A stretch of 64,000 nucleotides of DNA from Gnetum montanum (taxonomy: Eukaryota; Streptophyta; Gnetopsida; Gnetales; Gnetaceae), in assembly GCA_015680685.1 (NCBI GenBank), contig MNCI01014907.1, positions 1,351 through 65,350 of the forward strand. Reading direction: 5' to 3'. The notes beneath the pieces were generated by a model. It made no database searches, was not told the origin of the DNA, and saw only the letters and a list, made by a program, of their open reading frames with translations. The position numbers were made by a program, and so were the translations under genes. Of the stretch, positions 45,701 through 58,330 are shown in pieces (position 1 is the first letter of the stretch; each line of letters starts with the position of its first letter).

Positions 45701-46020
45701 CACGGTAGTCTTGTATACATTCTGCACCCCAACATGCACTAACGTAAACTTGACACCCTTTGTGGTTTTTTATGCATCGTGTGGTGTAGATTAGTTGCTT
45801 TGACGATTCTTCTGAAACCCTACAGGACATAAAGCATCTGATCACCATTTGAACCACTTATTTCATGGTAGTCTTGCATATGTTCTATACCCTGACATGC
45901 ATTAGCATAAACTTGATACCCTTTGGTGGTTGTTTACACATCGTGTGATACAGATTGGTCACTTCAACAATTCTTTCGAAGTCCTGCAATGCATAAAGCT
46001 TTTGATCACTTTTTGATCTC
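45701..46020 (+). repeat. About 163-bp tandem duplication in E3 leader
   Basis: CACGGTAGTCTTG at 45701 and CATGGTAGTCTTG at 45864 start two diverged copies, which also share ACATGCA-TA-C-TAAACTTGA and CATCGTGTG. Confidence 0.75.
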
Positions 46021-46060
46021 CTCATCTTTGTTGTTTGCAAACCTGTTTAGCTTTACCATA

Positions 46061-47240
46061 ATGGCTTCTTCAAGCACCGTTGCTAACACCTCTAACGTTG
46101 AGGTTCCCCTCACGGTTCAAGGCATCACAGGTGTCGAACAACCACTCAACCAGGTGCTAGGGTCGCGCAGATCACTTAGGATCCAAAACTAGGGGCCTAA
46201 GGGTTTGGCCCAACAATATGAGCAATACAACTTCCTCTATACTAAGGTGCAGGTAAATCTGCCCTTAGATATGCAAGAGCTCAAAGAGAAGCGTAGCTTT
46301 GAGTTCACCTATTGCAATGGTAAGGAATTTATTTCAATTCCCAGTGTTTCTATCCCTCTAATGCAAAACATCAATGGCTTATAGATCAGCTAATCCAGGC
46401 GACTAGGTCTAGGGAGCTGCAGGATACAACGTTCCACCACGATAAAGCTTTCTAGGATGGGCAAGAGGAACTAGATTCCCAATCCGAGGGTGGAGGTTAG
46501 GTTAACCCTACCACCATCCTTCCTGCCTCATCTTTCTAGACAAGCCCACTTTTCACTACTCCTCCTTTTATGATCACAACTGCACCACTACAATCCACAA
46601 TTCTGCCAGCAATGGGTAGCCATACCATTCCTTCTAAGCATCAACACACCCACACCCTTATCTCAACCCCGGTCACTACTCCTCTGATGACTTTTCACCA
46701 ATCCTTTTTTTCTTCGCAACATATGCCAATTACGGCTACCCTACCACACATTCACACAATACCTAGCTCACAATTGCGTGTAGCTTTTACCTCTATTCCT
46801 GCGTTTACACCTGTTCCACAACTAGCCGCCGGCCGATGCCCATCCATGTGGTGGACCCCATTTACTTCTCCTCTTGCTATGCTACCATCATAGATGTCTC
46901 GTTATGCTGGCCATCAGACCTACCAAGCCTCATAGACGGTACATCCCAGTGCAGGACTATCGTCTATTCCACCGACAGCATAAGCAATCCATCCCTTAGC
47001 ACAATCTATAGCTGTTGCTGCAACAACACCACTTGTTGGGTGGTGGACAACACCAACAGCATAGTTCACAGGGGCCACCCCAACGGCACCATTAATGGGT
47101 CACATTGCCACCCCAACTACTCCACAAATGGGAGCTTCCCAAGCAGTTCCCCAAACATCTACATCATCTTCAGGTCTAGACCAAGCATTCCAACTTATCT
47201 AGAACCATACTAAGAAAATAAAATGACTCAAGGCTATCGG
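46061..47240 (+). pseudogene. E3 gag leader and Pro/Thr-rich linker
   Basis: ATG 46061 in good context opens MASSSTVANTSNVEVPLTVQ, followed by LGSRRSLRIQ, a stop at 46190-46192, and a continuing helix (QYNFLYTKVQV) homologous to the E5 leader ORF. From 46500 to 47200 the translation in shifting frames is dominated by Pro, Thr, Ser and Ala, a low-complexity linker common before the capsid core in Tat elements. Confidence 0.6.
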
Positions 47241-47244
47241 GTCT

Positions 47245-48480
47245 GACATGGTGCAAGTCATGGACTTCTACCAAGACGATCCCATCAACCCGATAGTCCC
47301 TGCACTAACGTTACCCCTAGGGATTTCACTCCCACATTTCACGAAGTACAATGGGGAGCGGGACCCCAATGAACATCTTGTTACATTTAGGTCTGAATCC
47401 CTTCTTCTACAACAATGTTCGCACATGATCATCCATGTCTTTGTTATGTCTCTGACCGGAAAACCCTTAGACTAGTACTGTGCATTACGACGCTCCTCCA
47501 TAGAAATCCTAGAGGAGCTTTTGACCCAGTTCATGACATGTTTCAAATACAACTTGAAACCAAAAATCATGCTAGATCAATTGATGAGCGTGAAACAAGA
47601 TCTGCTAGAGTTAGTCCAGAAGTTCATCCACCACTAAAGTGCAACCCTTAATGAAATCTGTGAGCCTATCATGGAGGCCCACTTGCTGGCCATATTTAAG
47701 GATGCAGTAAATGAGTTTATTAAGTCTAAGCTATACTCTCTTGCTTCGCACACTCTCAATCAGGCATTCACCTAGACTAAGAGCATATAGGATGTGGCCG
47801 AGGCAAGCAAAGACCTAGTACGTTGCATACAAGAATACCTTTACAAAGAAGGATAAGGGTAAGGCTACAACACCCACATTTACTGCTATGGCAAATGAGG
47901 CCAAACCCAAACCTAACAACAACAATAACAAGAACAACAAGAAACTAGCCACACCTGCTACTAACCCTACACCCAAACAGGGCAATGCATCACAACCCTC
48001 TACATTCGCACCTGAGACATCTGCACCACCCAAATTGAACTTTCAGCGTAAAGATCGCTTGAAGTATACCCCACTACCTATCAATATTTCAGATCTCCTG
48101 AAGCAACTACTAGCAATGGGGTATATCCAACACAAGCAGATGTCAGAAGAGGAAGCAAAGAGACATCAGCGATACTGCGAGCTCCTCAAGAACCCCTCTT
48201 TGGCTTTCCCAATGAGCCCATAATTCTTAAGGGATTCAAGCTAGAATGGTTTTGTGACTACCATCAACAGTGTGAGACAACAAAAATTATTGTATGGCAT
48301 TTAAAGACGATATCCAAAGGATGATCAATCAAGGGAAACTAGTGCTAGACGAAAGCAATCAAGTACGCCTTGAGAATCAATCTCTACACTTCTACACTAA
48401 TCCTCTCAATGCCAAAAACTTCAGTTACATCATCAATACCATCGACATTGACAATAATCCTAAACCTTCCCAGTAGCTGT
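47245..48480 (+). pseudogene. E3 gag core and zinc-knuckle remnant
   Basis: Core: LPHFTKYNGERDPNEHLVTF, SLTGKPLD, then TAG where the family has Trp before Tyr, and QFMTCFKYNL. It is followed by an Asn/Lys-rich linker, FQRKDRLKYTPLPINI and SDLLKQLLAMG. A knuckle-like FCDYHQQCETTK then leads to LKDDIQRMINQGKL, matching the Cys-His-His-Cys region of Tat gags but without all ligands. Stops occur at roughly ten positions. Confidence 0.75.
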
Positions 48481-48959
48481 TTGTAGTTCGTGTGCCTCAA
48501 TGCAGTGCACCGACACCATCGGCGGCTAATCAAAGTCCGTAGCAATCTTTTGTTCTGAGAGTCCCTCCCCGCATATCCACCCCCGTACCACCTGTTAACA
48601 AAACCACACCACCACCGTGTACTCTACCACCATTAGTACCATATGTTATTAGGGGGCCAAGACGCACAATAGCCCCCACCCCGCATAAGACAGCCTCACA
48701 ACCTTCTCATCCTAAAAAACGAGAAGTGCGCTTTGCAAGTGAGATGTCAAGGGAAAGTATTGCCCCAAGTAATTGTAAGCCTGCGTCCTCACCCCCTTCA
48801 TCTACACCCTCATCACCCAAAAGGAATGTTGCTACACCTACACAGTCCTTGCCACCTCATCCAAATAGGCCTGAAACTCTCCCTCCTCAGGAAATTCATC
48901 TTCTAGGATGAATGGAAGAGGAGAAAGGTAGTAAACCGGAAAGTCACCAAGACCTTTTG

Positions 48960-51340
48960 AGTTCCTTCACCCAAGTCAAGCAAGCTCTAAAAGAGAAAAA
49001 ACTATGTTGAGCCTATATAACCTAATTATGACATCTACAACACACCATGGGGCTTTGGTCCGCATGTTAACGGCAATCCCGATTGACGAGAACATGCCAA
49101 CAGAAGAGAAGGCGATCCATTTGATCATGCTTCCTTTTGTGCCTGCAAAGCCAAAGCCATTCCAATTGAATTTCTGTGATAATTCCATTAGGGAAGACCC
49201 TGAAAAGGGTCAAGTGACTACAACACCTCTCTTCATCACAATCTGGGTTGGCCAACACAAGGTCCAAAGGGTGCATGTTGATGATGGAGCTGCCACAAAT
49301 GTCATCCCTTTCCCTATTGTGGACAAGCTAGGTTTGTTCAACCAGATCAGGCCCACAAAAACATCATGCTTAACGTCATTCAATGGGGCATGAGTCATGC
49401 TAAAGGGCACTGAAACACCACAAAAAATTTTGGCTAACACTGGAAGACAGAAATTAAGCTAAGTCATGTTGGTCCTTAGCATGACCAAGCTTGAAAGCCT
49501 CAAAATAGCATCAAACAAAGTTAAAGTAAGCAAGTGAAAGTCCCTTGGGACCCAAAGAAGACTAAAATGACATCTGACATCAAACTTGGCAGATTTTAAG
49601 CTCAAAATACTCTGTTTTCACTAAGTATGCATCCTGTACGCTGGCCTACACATGCCCAGCGTAAGGCCCATCGTACAGCAACGTTTGGGGCTCAAAAACT
49701 CATTAAAACATGCTAAAGTGGAGTTTTTAGACCCCCCAAGACCTTCCCCAAGGTCCCCAGTAGGTCTTAGGCACTTGAAAATCAAATTTCGGGCTTCAAA
49801 TGATGGTCGTTCATTCCTCTACGCCCAGCGTATACGCCCGGCGTAAGCCCAGCATAGAGAGAATTTAGGGCCCTAAAAATGGGTTAAAACATGCCAGAAC
49901 TGAGCATCTGGACCATCCAGGACCTTCCGTAAGGTCCCCATTAGGTCTCAGGCACTTGAAAATTAAATTTTGGGCTGCAAATGATGGTCGTTCATTCCTC
50001 TATGCCCAGCGTATACGCCCAGCGTAAGCCCAGCGTAGAGAGACTTTCGGGCCCCAGAAATGAGTCAAAATGTGCTAGAATTGAGCATCCAGACCCCCCA
50101 GGACCTTCCCTAGGGTTTCCAGCAGCTCTTGGGCATCCAAAAATCAATTTTTGACCTTAAAATGAAGCATTTTCATGTGTATACGCTGGGCACATTTTTG
50201 GCTTACGCTGGCATGCTATACGCTTACGCTGGCATCCTCTACGCTCAGCATCCATCAGCATAGACGCCCAGCGTAGACGCCTAACATAGATGCCAGCATC
50301 CATCAGCGTAGATGCCCAGGGTACATGCCAACATCCATCAGCATATACGCCCAGCGTATACACTAGCGTCCATCCAAGTCCACACGCCCAGCAAGTCCAA
50401 CCTATACGCCCAACGTATACGCTGGCCTGATGTAGCGTATACGCCCAACATATACAATGTTTGTAAATTGTAAGCACCCAGTCGATACGCCACGTGTCTC
50501 CCAACCCAATTTTCCCGGCAAAACCCCACCTATAAAAAGCCCAGTTTTCTGCATTTTCAGAGGTGGAAAGAAATTACCGGAGCAGACACAAGAGACATTT
50601 ACGTTGCAGATTAGAGCTCAAAAACCCTTTTACGCTAGAGAGACCTGTACGCCGTACACGCAGTCTCTACGCTCCACCTGCCTTGCGAACTAGCCGAGTC
50701 ATCCCTACACACACCGAGGCCTTTCGTCCGCCTTGTGTCAAAGCCACAACTGCGTTTGGACCGGTGCACTTTGTAATCAATTCTCAATACAAAACAGTTT
50801 ACATTTTGCTCAGATTTATTGCAGTTTTCTTCATTTTTTTCAGTTTACATTTATAGGCTCATTTACATTATCGTGCTTGTTTATGGTTTACATTTAACAT
50901 GGATTGTCTACATATAACCCAACGTTTTGTAGCGGCAAACGTTGGGGAAGTCCTTGTTTGATCCGCGTTCGAACCATTCAAGCCACTCTGCCTTCGTCCG
51001 TTCCAACTTGCCCTCAAGCAGAGGCAGGGTCGACTGTGCTTCTCCATAGATCTTTCGGTGCTCGTAACATTCCAGCCTTGCATCGACGATTTCGGTCGGT
51101 ACAGGCATAGTCCATATTGACTTCTTGGCAGGGGATCAATTCCCCACAAATGCAACATTTATTATGGTTGAAGAGATGCCCGAGTTTAACCTGATCTTGG
51201 AGAGGTCATGGTTAGCACAACTTAGGGCTGTCTCTTCGCCCATTCATCAGGAGATCCATATACCCTATGCAAACAGGGAGGTGGTGATCCATGGCAACAA
51301 AGTAGTGACACAAGCCATCAATAACATAGACATGGAATAG
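48960..51340 (+). pseudogene. E3 protease, split by a solo LTR
   Basis: The left half (48960-49410) includes the helix SLYNLIMTSTTHHGALVRML, the strand FITIWVGQHKVQRV and active site VDDGAATNVIP (Asp-Asp-Gly in place of Asp-Ser/Thr-Gly). The right half resumes at 51104 in the same register: FLAGDQFPTNATFIMV, EFNLILERSWLAQLRAV, SPIHQEI. The intervening 49411-51103 is a solo LTR. The stop TGA at 49391-49393 is another defect. Downstream to about 51560 an acidic Asp/Glu-rich tail can be followed. Confidence 0.85.
49411..51103 (+). mobile_element. Solo LTR of family C inside E3 protease
   Basis: It starts TGAAACACCACAAAAAATTT, ends TCGGTCGGTACA, and is flanked by GGCAC (49406-49410) and GGCAT (51104-51108), a target duplication with one C-to-T change. 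It is homologous to the E5 LTR but over 400 bases longer, owing to a 180-bp unit repeated nearly three times (49693-50170). GCGTATACGCCCAGCG palindromes cluster at 49820-50030 and 50175-50455. TATAAAAA is at 50531. Confidence 0.9.
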
Positions 51341-51694
51341 GGCTTAAAGGTCATAACCTCTAAGAATGAAGCGCCTGTCTCCATAGACACTAACCACCTA
51401 GCAATAGAACCGACTTAGCAAGCTAGTTTAGAAGATAAAAATGTGTCGACTAAGTTACCCTTCCAAGAGGAGGACAATGATATGGACGAAGGTCATGGGA
51501 ATGTGCCTCAGCCCTACACCTCGTCCAATCCACGATGGGTCAAGAAGTAGTTACACATAGTGTAGCAACTGCACTACTTTTAGCCCAGTTGGCATCTTTG
51601 TACATTTATCACCTCTTTTTTTTGCACCCATCCATCTACGCTAGGCACCAATTAGCTTTCCTCTAAATCATTAGCGTATAGCTTCTTTACCATC

Positions 51695-51889
51695 TCATGG
51701 CCCGAAATGGCCTAAAACTATGCTACTACATAGGGGCCTGAAATGGCCTAAAACTAATGATGGACCAAAATAGCCTAAAACTAGTGATGGCCCAAAATGG
51801 CCTAGAACTAGCAAGGGCCCAAGATGGCCTAAAACTACGCTACCATGTGATGGCCCTCAATGGCCTAAAATTAACAATGGGCCGAAACG
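51695..51889 (+). repeat. E3 minisatellite tract 1
   Basis: About seven copies of a 25 to 30-bp unit GATGGCCCAAAATGGCCTAA-AACTA run into the N gap, so the gap probably reflects collapse of this array. Confidence 0.85.
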
Positions 51890-52343
51890 NNNNNNNNNNN
51901 NNNNNNNNNNNNNNNNNNNNNNNNNNNNNNNNNNNNNNNNNNNNNNNNNNNNNNNNNNNNNNNNNNNNNNNNNNNNNNNNNNNNNNNNNNNNNNNNNNNN
52001 NNNNNNNNNNNNNNNNNNNNNNNNNNNNNNNNNNNNNNNNNNNNNNNNNNNNNNNNNNNNNNNNNNNNNNNNNNNNNNNNNNNNNNNNNNNNNNNNNNNN
52101 NNNNNNNNNNNNNNNNNNNNNNNNNNNNNNNNNNNNNNNNNNNNNNNNNNNNNNNNNNNNNNNNNNNNNNNNNNNNNNNNNNNNNNNNNNNNNNNNNNNN
52201 NNNNNNNNNNNNNNNNNNNNNNNNNNNNNNNNNNNNNNNNNNNNNNNNNNNNNNNNNNNNNNNNNNNNNNNNNNNNNNNNNNNNNNNNNNNNNNNNNNNN
52301 NNNNNNNNNNNNNNNNNNNNNNNNNNNNNNNNNNNNNNNNNNN
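51890..52343. other. Assembly gap (454 N)
   Basis: Unknown sequence between the minisatellite and the 3' part of the antisense gene. Frames read through it are artefacts. Confidence 0.99.
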
Positions 52344-55300
52344 CCCCCACTCGTAAAATCTAGCGCTATAATATTTCCAGTCTTGGTTATTCTGATCCAA
52401 CAAGTCCATCTGCATCTGTTGTTCCATTATTTCTTAGGTGGCTTCATTGTTGTGTCACACGACTGTCCAATATCTAGCATAATCTATTATCATCGTGTGC
52501 CAACTGTTGTCATTTCTATCATGGGTTATGAGAAACTCGTTCATGGATTTGAGGTCTCCCACCTTGGCACTTAGTTTGACCTTCTCTTTCTCATCCCTTT
52601 GGACCCATTTCCACAAGTCCTTGTTGAAGCGCCTACACTCCCACAAGGAGCATGTTGAGTGCAAAGTACATTTACTAGCCTCGTTGTATATGCGACGAGG
52701 CACCTCAGCCACTTTGGGTGAGAATGTAGGCACAACACTAACTTTCAACGCACGTTTTAGGTCCCATTTGAGTCTAGAGGCTACAAACATCCAAACAATG
52801 CATTAGTCACATTAGCGTAGCAAGGTTAGCAACTCAAGACATGTAGTATAGCAACCTAAAAGAGCTTAGCGTAGCTACTTTACTTACCCACTTTGGGGTC
52901 GACCTATTTGAGATGGTTGACCATGTCATCGACGACCCCCTGCATGAATGTAAATTTATCAGAAGTCTCGGCCGATAGTTCTAAGTGAGTCAAGATAGGT
53001 TTTGTAGTATCGACATTGGTGTCTATCATGCAACCAAATGCATTAGTAGTGACCAAGGTGGGCTGCAATAAAGATGAAAGTAATGTAAACGACAATGTAT
53101 GTTGTCAAACTCACCAGCGTCTAATTGCAAATTCCCTTCATCCTGACTCAAAATTATGGTAGCACCTTTGGCACTTGTTCACTCCCCTGATGCTGGACTA
53201 TGTTCAGTAGAAGGACCTCCGACAGAAATCCCCTTACGATTGATGCGAGCTTCCTCTTTATTAGTTGATGCCTTTCTTTTCAAGGAACTAGCATCCTCTT
53301 CATCCATAGGAGACTCTTTTGTGCCTCCAAAAATGTCCTCCTCATTAGTAGGAGGATTCTCCCTAATAACAAGAGCCCCTTACTTAGTGATAGGATCTCC
53401 TTTCCTCTTGACTAGGGCCCTTTCCTCTATGATTAGGCCCCCCACGTCTTTATTTGCCACCCCCATCTTTGGAGCTGACACCTCTTCTTCATCGTCTTCT
53501 TCTTCTTCTTCTTCCTCTAGCAGCAAAAAAAAAGCAACATATTTTCGTTTAGCTTAAACCAAGTTAGAGTAAAGTAGGTGCTATGCTATGTTACGTTATT
53601 TAGCGCAACATAATGTAGCAGGCATTAACAAAATAGGCAAAGCAATTAACATAAGCATTTACTGATAGGAGGTTACATCCTGTGTACCTTAAATCGTAGT
53701 GTCTACCCTTCCTCTTCTTTTGTACAGAGGGTCTCCTTAGTCGAAGAAGGCCTCCTTCGCTAAAACTTAGTAGTCACTATCTCAACGATGAGGCATTTCC
53801 CCTATGATACACTACCAATAACGGTAGGGGGTGCCCCTTCCATGCTATCCTAGCCACGAAAGTTATGGGCCACTCAATCTGTAGTCGTCATAGAGAACGA
53901 CTCCCCAATAGCTTCTAGGGGATCTTGGGCTCAGGTGCTTCGGAAGACTTGGTAGATCCATGGTTTGGATATTTGGTTGCGATCTCACATAACCCAGACT
54001 CCATTCTCATGGACTACCAAAAACTCCGTGAAATGCTGCAAATAGGCTATGAAGAAGGTGTAGTGTACATTGAAGCAAGACTCCTACTTCTTATGAAGCA
54101 CAACCACTTTAGTCCGCAAGCCTTTACATAGATGTCCAGCCTAGTTGTAGAGGGTGCCCTCTTCCATAACCTCCTGCATTATCCAAGCTTGTTCAATCTC
54201 CATGATCTTTCCTTGGGAAAGCAGCTGGGGGAAAGCACAAGCACAGAAGATGGGATAAACCTCTCTGGCGGCGATCAACTTGAATTTCTTCATGGAGATC
54301 CCCTTTTGCTCCTTTGCAACACCTAGCCATTCCTTGATATCCTTCCTCTAATAGTTCAACTCTCTCTTGGTCCTTGAACCTATAGGGATGCTGTCAACAG
54401 GGACACCGAAAAGGTCTACAAATAGCTAGTCATTAATCTCAAGGACCACCCGCACACCGTGTACACGTGTGTAGATGCGGTCTGCCTTTTCAGAGAAGGA
54501 CTCCACTAGGATGAGAATCTCAATGGCAAGGACACTTGGGTTCGAGACTAGGAACAAATCCATAAGCCTAGCATCTTGAAGATGCCTGGTCAGGGATTTT
54601 GAGGCCATGCTGCATATCCAGCATTGGCTCTCATCCACTTCCCCATACTTGAAGAAGACATTAGCCTCTTGGTTCCTAGAGGTAATCACCATCACCTCCT
54701 GGTACTTTTTCACCCCTATAGCCATTAGCACAGTTAGCAGTAATAACACTCAGACATGTAGCAATTCATTATTTAGCTTAACAAGTTTGAACGGTGATGG
54801 GAATGATGGAAGACAAATCAAGACATCTTCAATAAAGATTAGCTTAAAGCATGTCCATCCCTCATCCAACCAACTAGACTTCTTGCATTTATTGTAGAAT
54901 CTGGGATACCAAGTTAGGTAGGCTTTGTACTCACCCCCACATTGACCTGTCATACCTACGTGTATATTCTCAGCAGAGGAAAACTCAGCAGCACCATCTA
55001 TGCTAACGTCAACGCATATGTATTGTTTTGAAGCCCCTCCTTATTGATAAAAACCTGGTAACAGAAATACAGTATTAACATTTGGCTACCATAGCAAATA
55101 TTGCATAACATAGTGGAACGCAGCTACAAAACTCACCCGTCAGCACAGTAAACATTTCCTAGTGGGTTTGAAAGCATGTTCCCATGTGACGTGAGATAAA
55201 CAAGGTATTGTAGAGATTGTAGTAATTATACTCGGGCATATCCCAGATCTAGATCAAATGCCTCAAATTTCTAGGACATTGACTAGATCCTTCTCCCTAC

Positions 55301-56245
55301 CTGCTGTTGATTTCTCCATTTGTCAAAAATCTCAAAATACACTTATTTTTCCTAGGCAACAAGGTTTTTGTTCTGGCGGCCGCTACCTCCTCCACTAGGT
55401 GTGACCAAATGATCACGTTGAAGTGTTGGAGAAGAAATTGTAGAAACTCCAGGGCTCCTTCTCAAAACCAGACCGCTTGTCATCCCACATGCGTATGGAG
55501 TGGAGGAACATTGGCCACTAGTTCGCTGATGTAGCACAGGACCCTTACGATTTTGAGGACAATCAAAATCGACCTTAGCGTTATCCTACACAACACAATA
55601 GAAAATGTTAGCATCATGTCCGAGTGGAATTTACATCTAGCATAGCAAGGCTAGCATTTTAGCATATAGCATAGCATGATTCCCTTCAGGCATATAGCAT
55701 AGTGAAAAACATGAAGGCAATAGCGTAGCGAAATTAGCTTAGCGTAGCAATGAAGTGATTAGCTCTAATAAAGCGATTAACATTACACTACGGCAGAACA
55801 TGTATTACACTATCACATCACACATGGCCAAACCCTCCCAAGGGTCCTACGCTATGTTATCTACATGCCAACGCCTCAAATCATCCGAACGTCTACAGTA
55901 ATGACAGCCGCAATGATGGCGGTCCACGCGATCTTGCATGCAACCTTAGCATAACGTATGTACATCTGTCGTGGCTGAAATGGCAGCAGCGATAGTGTAA
56001 GGGCTAAAAAAATGACAACATGATGACAGAAAATACACGAATAGCTAAACAAAATCCTAGGAGCAAAACAAGAAAAACAAAAATGAATAACAGAGACAAA
56101 AAAATAGAGGAAGCACAGTGGCCTACCGAGTCAACGACGTCTCCTCATGCACCGCGATGTGCGCCTACGTCACACGCCCTAGGGTTTCCTTTACTTCTTC
56201 AACCTTGGAAAGTGCTAGGTGTTTGTGCTCTTTCTTGGGAGCCAT
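52344..56245 (-). pseudogene. Antisense multi-exon gene inside E3, between protease and RT
   Basis: Reading leftward, ATG 56245 (AACAATGGCTCCC) opens exon 1, 56245-56127. Exons 2-8: 55585-55301, 55270-55137, 55054-54935, 54715-53688, 53514-53115, 53062-52888, 52780 into the gap. Donors include GTGAGT (three) and GTAAGT; acceptors include TTTATTGCAG and GTTTGTAG. Codon phase fits at junctions 1/2, 2/3, 3/4, 4/5, 5/6 and 7/8; only 6/7 is off. The protein starts MAPKKEHKHLALSKVEE. Exons 2-3 resemble an NLI/FCP1-type HAD domain (EGALEFLQFLLQHFNVIIWS; IWDMPEYNYYNLYNTL) without clear catalytic Asp. Exon 5 is a long unrecognised region, exon 6 begins with a Glu/Asp cluster, and exon 8 looks like a charged coiled coil. 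About fifteen in-frame stops, mostly TAG, TAA or TGA at apparent Gln/Arg codons, inactivate it. The 3' end is lost in the gap. Confidence 0.7.
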
Positions 56246-56559
56246 TGTTTCACTTGTCGATTCTCTCTTCGTTGCTACATTAAATTGCCCTACTCTCTGT
56301 TGGCAAAAATCGCTCTGTGCTCCAAATGTGGGCTCTACGCTATTACGGTAAAAATGATGAGTTTACCAAGGGTTAATCCCTATTTATAGCCACAATGGTG
56401 AAAAGGAAACTTCTCATTCTCTCTCTCTGTTTAATGCAGTGTATTTCATGCAGCGTAGCATGCTCGCCACGACATCATAGCACTGTTTGCATTCACACCA
56501 GAGGGCCTGGGCGAAGAGCTTTGGCACGCTTCAAACTAACTATTTACCTTTACGAAAAA

Positions 56560-57080
56560 AATATCTTGCATTTTCCATGGTCCGAAAAGACCTTAAACTA
56601 GCAACCCTAACACATAGTTTCAATCTAGTTAATGGTCCACAAAGATCTTAAACTAGCTATCTTGACCTTCTACACATTGGCAGTTTGTAATGACGTTAAA
56701 CTAGCAATTTTGCATTTTAACATTAGTAGTTTTTTGTTCTTTATATTAGCAGGTCTACATGTCTACATCTAGGTGGTCCGAAATGACCTTAAACTAGTAC
56801 TCTAACTAGTTGGTAGTCCGCAATGACATTAAACTAGCAGTTTTGCACCGTTACATCAACAATTTTGCATTTTTACATTAGCAACATTCCATTCTTTATA
56901 TTATCAATTTTGCATTTTTCTGTCCAAGTAGTCTACAATGATGCTAATCTAGCAGTTTGGCATTATTACATCGGTAGTTTTACACTTTTAGATTAGCAGT
57001 TTTATGTTTCTACATCTTAACAGTCCACCACGACTTTAAACTGGCAAATTTTATGACTCTACATCATACTTTATACTTAA
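56560..57080 (+). repeat. E3 minisatellite tract 2
   Basis: Degenerate repeats of GGTCCGAAATGACCTTAAACTAGCA alternate with TTTTGCATTTTTACATTAGCA words. The AAACTAG core links it to tracts 1 and 3. Confidence 0.75.
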
Positions 57081-57189
57081 GTCTATCGTTGGCATTTAGT
57101 TGCTATTTTGCAAGTTTTCACCATGCATAATTGTTACAAACAGGTACCTGTTAATCAAACTTTCATCTCATTTTGGTAGGTTGAGCGAG

Positions 57190-58330
57190 AATGGAACTCC
57201 ATCGTGATCTCTCTTCACCGTTAGCTTTAGCAGGTCCACATGGCAAACTCGCAAGACAACTGAACCCAGAACTAATAGACTAGGAATCATACACAGTTAA
57301 CACCATAGCATTCTTAGCAACACCCCCAGACTGGCCTGAGCATCTGGTCTAAACCCTAAATTTAGAGGTTGGGGATGTAACTAAGGACCCACTCATCGAA
57401 ACACCTATGACCACATCCAAGGGAAAGGTAAAAACATTGAAACTTAGTTCGCTCTTGTATTCGCAAATGCATAAAGATGTAGCCAAAGTGTTGCAGGACA
57501 ACACTGAAGTTTTTGCATGGTCATACAGCAACATGTCAGGTTTAGATCTAAGGAAGATATAGCACAACATCATCTTAGACCTATGCATAAAACCAGTCAA
57601 GCAGAAGGCTCGTAAGATTAAACCAGAGATTGCACTGGTCGTACGGGATGAAATCACCAAGCTATACCAAGCTGGTTTCATTCGGGTAGTTGATTACTCG
57701 AAATGGGTGTCCAATATCATTGTAGTTTCTAAGAGAATGGGAGGAATATGAATCTGTATAGACTTCCAGGATCTGAACAAGGCAACAATCAAAGATGATT
57801 TCTCACTTCCAAGTATTAATCAACTCATTGACACTACGGCTAGTCATGCTCTGTTATCCTTCATGGATGGTTTCTCCAGCTACAACCAAATTTGCATTAA
57901 CCCCAAGCATCAATTAACAATAATGTTCATGACCCCATGGGGTACCTTTTCTTACACTATGATGCCTTTCAGGATCAAAAACACTAGAGCGACCTACCAA
58001 CGAGCCAAGACCTACATCTTTAATGACTACATCCTAAAAAATGCGAACAACTACGTAGATGATATAGCAGTCACATCTAAAGAGGATGTTGATCATCTCC
58101 ATGATGTAGGGGTAGTCCTCAAGTGTTGCCAAATTCATGATTTACACCTCAATCCTAAAAAGTGTGTCTTCAAGGTGAGAACCGGGTGCATGTTAGGGTT
58201 TGTAATATCAGAGGTTAGGATACGGGTGGACCCTGACAAAATTAAGGCCATCGTCAACCTGAAACCTCCTACAGATCTTAAAGCGCTGTGTGGGTTACAA
58301 GGTAGAATTTAGTTCATCAAAAGGTTTATA
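57190..58330 (+). pseudogene. E3 reverse transcriptase
   Basis: RNA-dependent DNA polymerase of the element. The block FLATPPDWPEHLV (about 57310) precedes it, as in Tat polyproteins. Then come KARKIKPE, EITKLYQAGFIRVV, FMDGFSSYNQI (first Asp at 57866), PWGTFSYTMMPF and the catalytic YVDD at 58052-58063. Thumb: GFVISEVRIRVDPDKIKAIV, then TAG at 58309-58311 before FIKRF. Several TAG/TGA stops lie at Gln, Trp or Arg positions (57559, 57749). Confidence 0.92.
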
